A program made the position numbers and the translations under genes. The notes under the pieces are model-generated. The model searched no databases, was not told where the DNA came from, and was given only the letters and a program-made list of their open reading frames with translations. Positions 47,501 through 49,614 of a DNA stretch of 49,614 nt are shown here, piece by piece; the first letter of the stretch is position 1, and the number at the start of each line of letters is the position of its first letter. The stretch spans positions 7,501 to 57,114 of the forward strand of contig BPKK01000016.1 in assembly GCA_026005095.1 (NCBI GenBank), read 5' to 3'. The stretch comes from Silanimonas sp. (GTDB lineage: Bacteria > Pseudomonadota > Gammaproteobacteria > Xanthomonadales > Xanthomonadaceae).

Positions 47501-47938
47501 ATGTCCTGGGACCAGCTCGCCGCCTTCGTCCAGTCCACCCCGCTGCTCAGCCTGGCCTTCGCCGGCCTCACCGTGGCGCTGATCGTCAGCGAGCTGCGGT
47601 ACCGCCTCTCCGGCATCCGCGGTCTCAGCCCCGCCGAGGCCACGCTGATGATGAACCGCGAGGACGCGCTGCTGGTGGATGTCTCGCCGGCCGCCGACTT
47701 CGCCAAGGCGCACATCCCCGGCTCGGTCTCGGCCCCGCTCGCCGACCTCGTCCCGGACCGGCACAAGGTGCTGTCCAAGGCCAAGGAGCGCCCGGTGGTG
47801 GTGGTCTGCCGCGCCGGCATCAGCGCCCGCACCGCTGCCAGCCTTCTGAAGAAGGCCGGGTTCAGCCGGGTCTGGGTGCTGGAAGGCGGCATCGCCGCCT
47901 GGCGCCAAGCCGACCTGCCGGTGGCCAAGGGACGCTGA
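47501..47938 (+). CDS. membrane-anchored rhodanese-like protein
   Basis: 145 residues: one N-terminal transmembrane helix (about 14-32) and a single rhodanese domain. The active-site loop CRAGISART has the catalytic Cys at residue 103. Sulfurtransferases of this type (E. coli YibN) often neighbour grxC-secB-gpsA; here grxC is missing and secB follows directly. It may handle persulfides at the inner membrane. Confidence 0.88.
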   Translation: MSWDQLAAFVQSTPLLSLAFAGLTVALIVSELRYRLSGIRGLSPAEATLMMNREDALLVDVSPAADFAKAHIPGSVSAPLADLVPDRHKVLSKAKERPVVVVCRAGISARTAASLLKKAGFSRVWVLEGGIAAWRQADLPVAKGR

Positions 47939-48042
47939 AGGCCCGCAGGGCAGCCCTTGCCCCGGCCATCGGCCGCCCCCGCCCCTGGCGCGTGCGATAA
48001 TCGCCGGCCGTTTTCCTTTCATCCCGCGTTTGGAGTCTTTCC

Positions 48043-48555
48043 GTGTCTGACGAGACCAACACCAGCGCCGCTGGCGCCGATACCGCCGCGCAGGCGCAGT
48101 TCACCATCCAGAAGATCTACGTGAAGGACCTCTCCTTCGAGGCGCCGGGCGCCCCGATGGTGTTCAACGAGCAGGGCAACCCCGACCTCAACCTCAACCT
48201 CGGCCAGAAGGTCGGCAAGCTGGCCGACGACATCTACGAGGTGGTGCTCTCGATCAACCTCACCTGCAAGCTCGGCGACAAGACCGTCTACATCGTGGAA
48301 CTCGAGCAGGCCGGCATCTTCGGTCTTTCCGGCTTCGATGAGCGCAACCTCGACTTCATGCTCGGCACCTACTGCCCGAACGTGCTCTTCCCCTACGCCC
48401 GGCAGCTGGTCTCCGACCTGATCCAGGCCGGCGGCTTCCCGCCCTTCTTCCTGCAGCCGATCAACTTCGAGGCGATCTACGCCGAGAGCCTGCGCCGCCG
48501 CGCCGAGCAGCTGAAGGCCGGCAGCGTCGCCGCCCCCGCCGCGGGCAACGCCTGA
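48043..48555 (+). CDS. secB: protein-export chaperone SecB
   Basis: 170 residues, acidic, normal length for a tetrameric SecB that keeps preproteins unfolded and passes them to SecA. Conserved stretches include [34 protein letters not shown] and [25 protein letters not shown]. The start is GTG 48043 with GGAG 8 nt upstream. Followed after 23 bp by gpsA, the standard proteobacterial pair. Confidence 0.96.
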   Translation: MSDETNTSAAGADTAAQAQFTIQKIYVKDLSFEAPGAPMVFNEQGNPDLNLNLGQKVGKLADDIYEVVLSINLTCKLGDKTVYIVELEQAGIFGLSGFDERNLDFMLGTYCPNVLFPYARQLVSDLIQAGGFPPFFLQPINFEAIYAESLRRRAEQLKAGSVAAPAAGNA

Positions 48556-48578
48556 ACGGTCACGCCCCGGGGCACGCC

Positions 48579-49610
48579 ATGGCGATAAACGCACCGGTGA
48601 CGGTGCTGGGGTCCGGCTCCTGGGGCACCGCCCTCGCCGCGCAGATGGCGCGGCAGGGCCACCCCACCTTGCTCTGGGGCCGCGATCCGGCCCAGGTCGA
48701 AGCGATCAACCAGCGCCACGAAAACCCGCGCTACCTGCCGGGCGTGGCGCTTCCCGAGGCACTCACCGCCACTACCGACTTCGCGGCCGCGGTCGGCAGC
48801 GCCTCCATGCTGCTGGTGGTCACCCCGAGCCACGCCTTCACCGAGACCCTACGCCGGCTGGCGCCGCTACGCCCCGCGGGCGGCGGCGTGGCCTGGGCCA
48901 CCAAGGGCTTCGAGCCTGGCACCGGGCGATTCCTGCACGAGGTGGCGGGCGAGCTGCTGGGCCCCGGCGTGCCGCTCGCCGTGGTCACCGGCCCGTCCTT
49001 CGCCAAGGAAGTGGCACAGGGCCTGCCCACCGCGCTCACCGTCCACTCCGACGATGCCGACTTCGCCCAAGCCTGGGCCGATAGGCTGCACGGTCCCGGC
49101 TTCCGCGCCTACACCGGCACCGACATGCTGGGCGCCGAGCTCGGCGGCGCGATGAAGAACGTGCTGGCCGTGGCCACCGGCGTGGCCGACGGTATGGGTC
49201 TCGGCCTGAACGCCCGCGCCGGCCTGATCACCCGCGGCATGAACGAGATGCTGCGCCTCGGCGCCGCGCTGGGTGCCCGCCCCGAGACCCTGATGGGCCT
49301 CGCCGGCGTCGGCGACCTCGTGCTCACCTGCACCGGCGACCTCTCGCGCAACCGCCGCCTCGGCCTCGCCCTCGGCAAAGGCCAGACCATCGCGGAGGCG
49401 GTGGCGGCGATCGGGCAGGTGGTGGAATCGGTGCAGACCGCCGACGAGGTGATGCGTCAGGCCGACGCCCATGGCATCGACCTGCCGATCAGCCGCCAGG
49501 TGCAGCGCGTGCTGCATGGCGAGATCACCCCGGTGGAAGGGCTGAAGGAACTGCTGGCGCGCGAACAGAAGCCGGAGTACCCGGACGAGCTTTTCCGCCC
49601 ACGCGCCTGA
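48579..49610 (+). CDS. gpsA: glycerol-3-phosphate dehydrogenase [NAD(P)+]
   Basis: Reduces dihydroxyacetone phosphate to sn-glycerol-3-phosphate for phospholipid synthesis. 343 residues, complete within the window, ending 4 bp before its edge. The NAD motif [12 protein letters not shown] is at residues 9-20, followed by [28 protein letters not shown], the catalytic Lys in [13 protein letters not shown], and [20 protein letters not shown]. It sits 23 bp downstream of secB and is probably co-transcribed. Confidence 0.97.
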   Translation: MAINAPVTVLGSGSWGTALAAQMARQGHPTLLWGRDPAQVEAINQRHENPRYLPGVALPEALTATTDFAAAVGSASMLLVVTPSHAFTETLRRLAPLRPAGGGVAWATKGFEPGTGRFLHEVAGELLGPGVPLAVVTGPSFAKEVAQGLPTALTVHSDDADFAQAWADRLHGPGFRAYTGTDMLGAELGGAMKNVLAVATGVADGMGLGLNARAGLITRGMNEMLRLGAALGARPETLMGLAGVGDLVLTCTGDLSRNRRLGLALGKGQTIAEAVAAIGQVVESVQTADEVMRQADAHGIDLPISRQVQRVLHGEITPVEGLKELLAREQKPEYPDELFRPRA

Positions 49611-49614
49611 GATG

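Overview
The window is GC-rich and densely coded, and reads as chromosome of a gammaproteobacterium, most likely Xanthomonadales (Lysobacteraceae). This rests on gene families and order: divergent speA/speE, an ExoIII gene divergent from pyrE, algC-dut-coaBC divergent from radC, hemD-hemX-hemY, and secB-gpsA. I cannot assign a genus. No rRNA, tRNA or CRISPR array was recognised, and no gene-free stretch exceeds about 300 bases.

Layout. 1-10.9 kb: cell-wall hydrolysis and recycling (M23 peptidase cut by the window edge, anmK, ampG), DNA repair (xthA, radC), pyrimidine and CoA metabolism (pyrE, dut, coaBC), a membrane-anchored phosphohexomutase (algC), and small proteins. 10.9-20.2 kb: HD-domain protein, a secreted beta-helix-like protein, argS with a SPOR protein, and polyamine genes speA/speE. 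20.2-22.0 kb: accessory cassette A, of visibly lower GC. 22.0-27.6 kb: glnK/amtB ammonium module, ubiK, comM and a K+/H+ antiporter. 27.7-31.2 kb: a large secreted subtilase broken by two +1 frameshifts. 31.2-35.5 kb: glyoxylate shunt (aceA, aceB) with a divergent LysR regulator. 35.5-39.3 kb: a small secreted protein, a frameshifted PAS-GGDEF-EAL gene and a pirin. 39.3-40.7 kb: a complete IS256-family element with 8-bp target duplications, inserted just upstream of pirin. 40.7-42.3 kb: accessory cassette B, again lower GC. 42.3-49.6 kb: acyltransferase, arfB, hemY/hemX/hemD, a thioesterase, a lipoprotein, a rhodanese, secB and gpsA.

The most unusual signal links the two accessory cassettes, about 20 kb apart. 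Both are on the minus strand directly behind a core gene (glnK or the acyltransferase). Each starts with a TTGACG box, then a spacer ending in TT and exactly eleven G, then TA plus four bases ending in T, then the palindrome CTGCTTWGCAG about 36 nt before the start codon of an exported protein. A second gene of about 306 codons with a membrane or lipid anchor follows. The 11-G run lies where the -35/-10 spacer would be (19 and 20 nt), so gain or loss of G could switch the promoter. This is inference from sequence, but the paired architecture is visible directly.

Three single-base frameshifts in two large genes may be real decay or assembly errors, and raw reads would decide.
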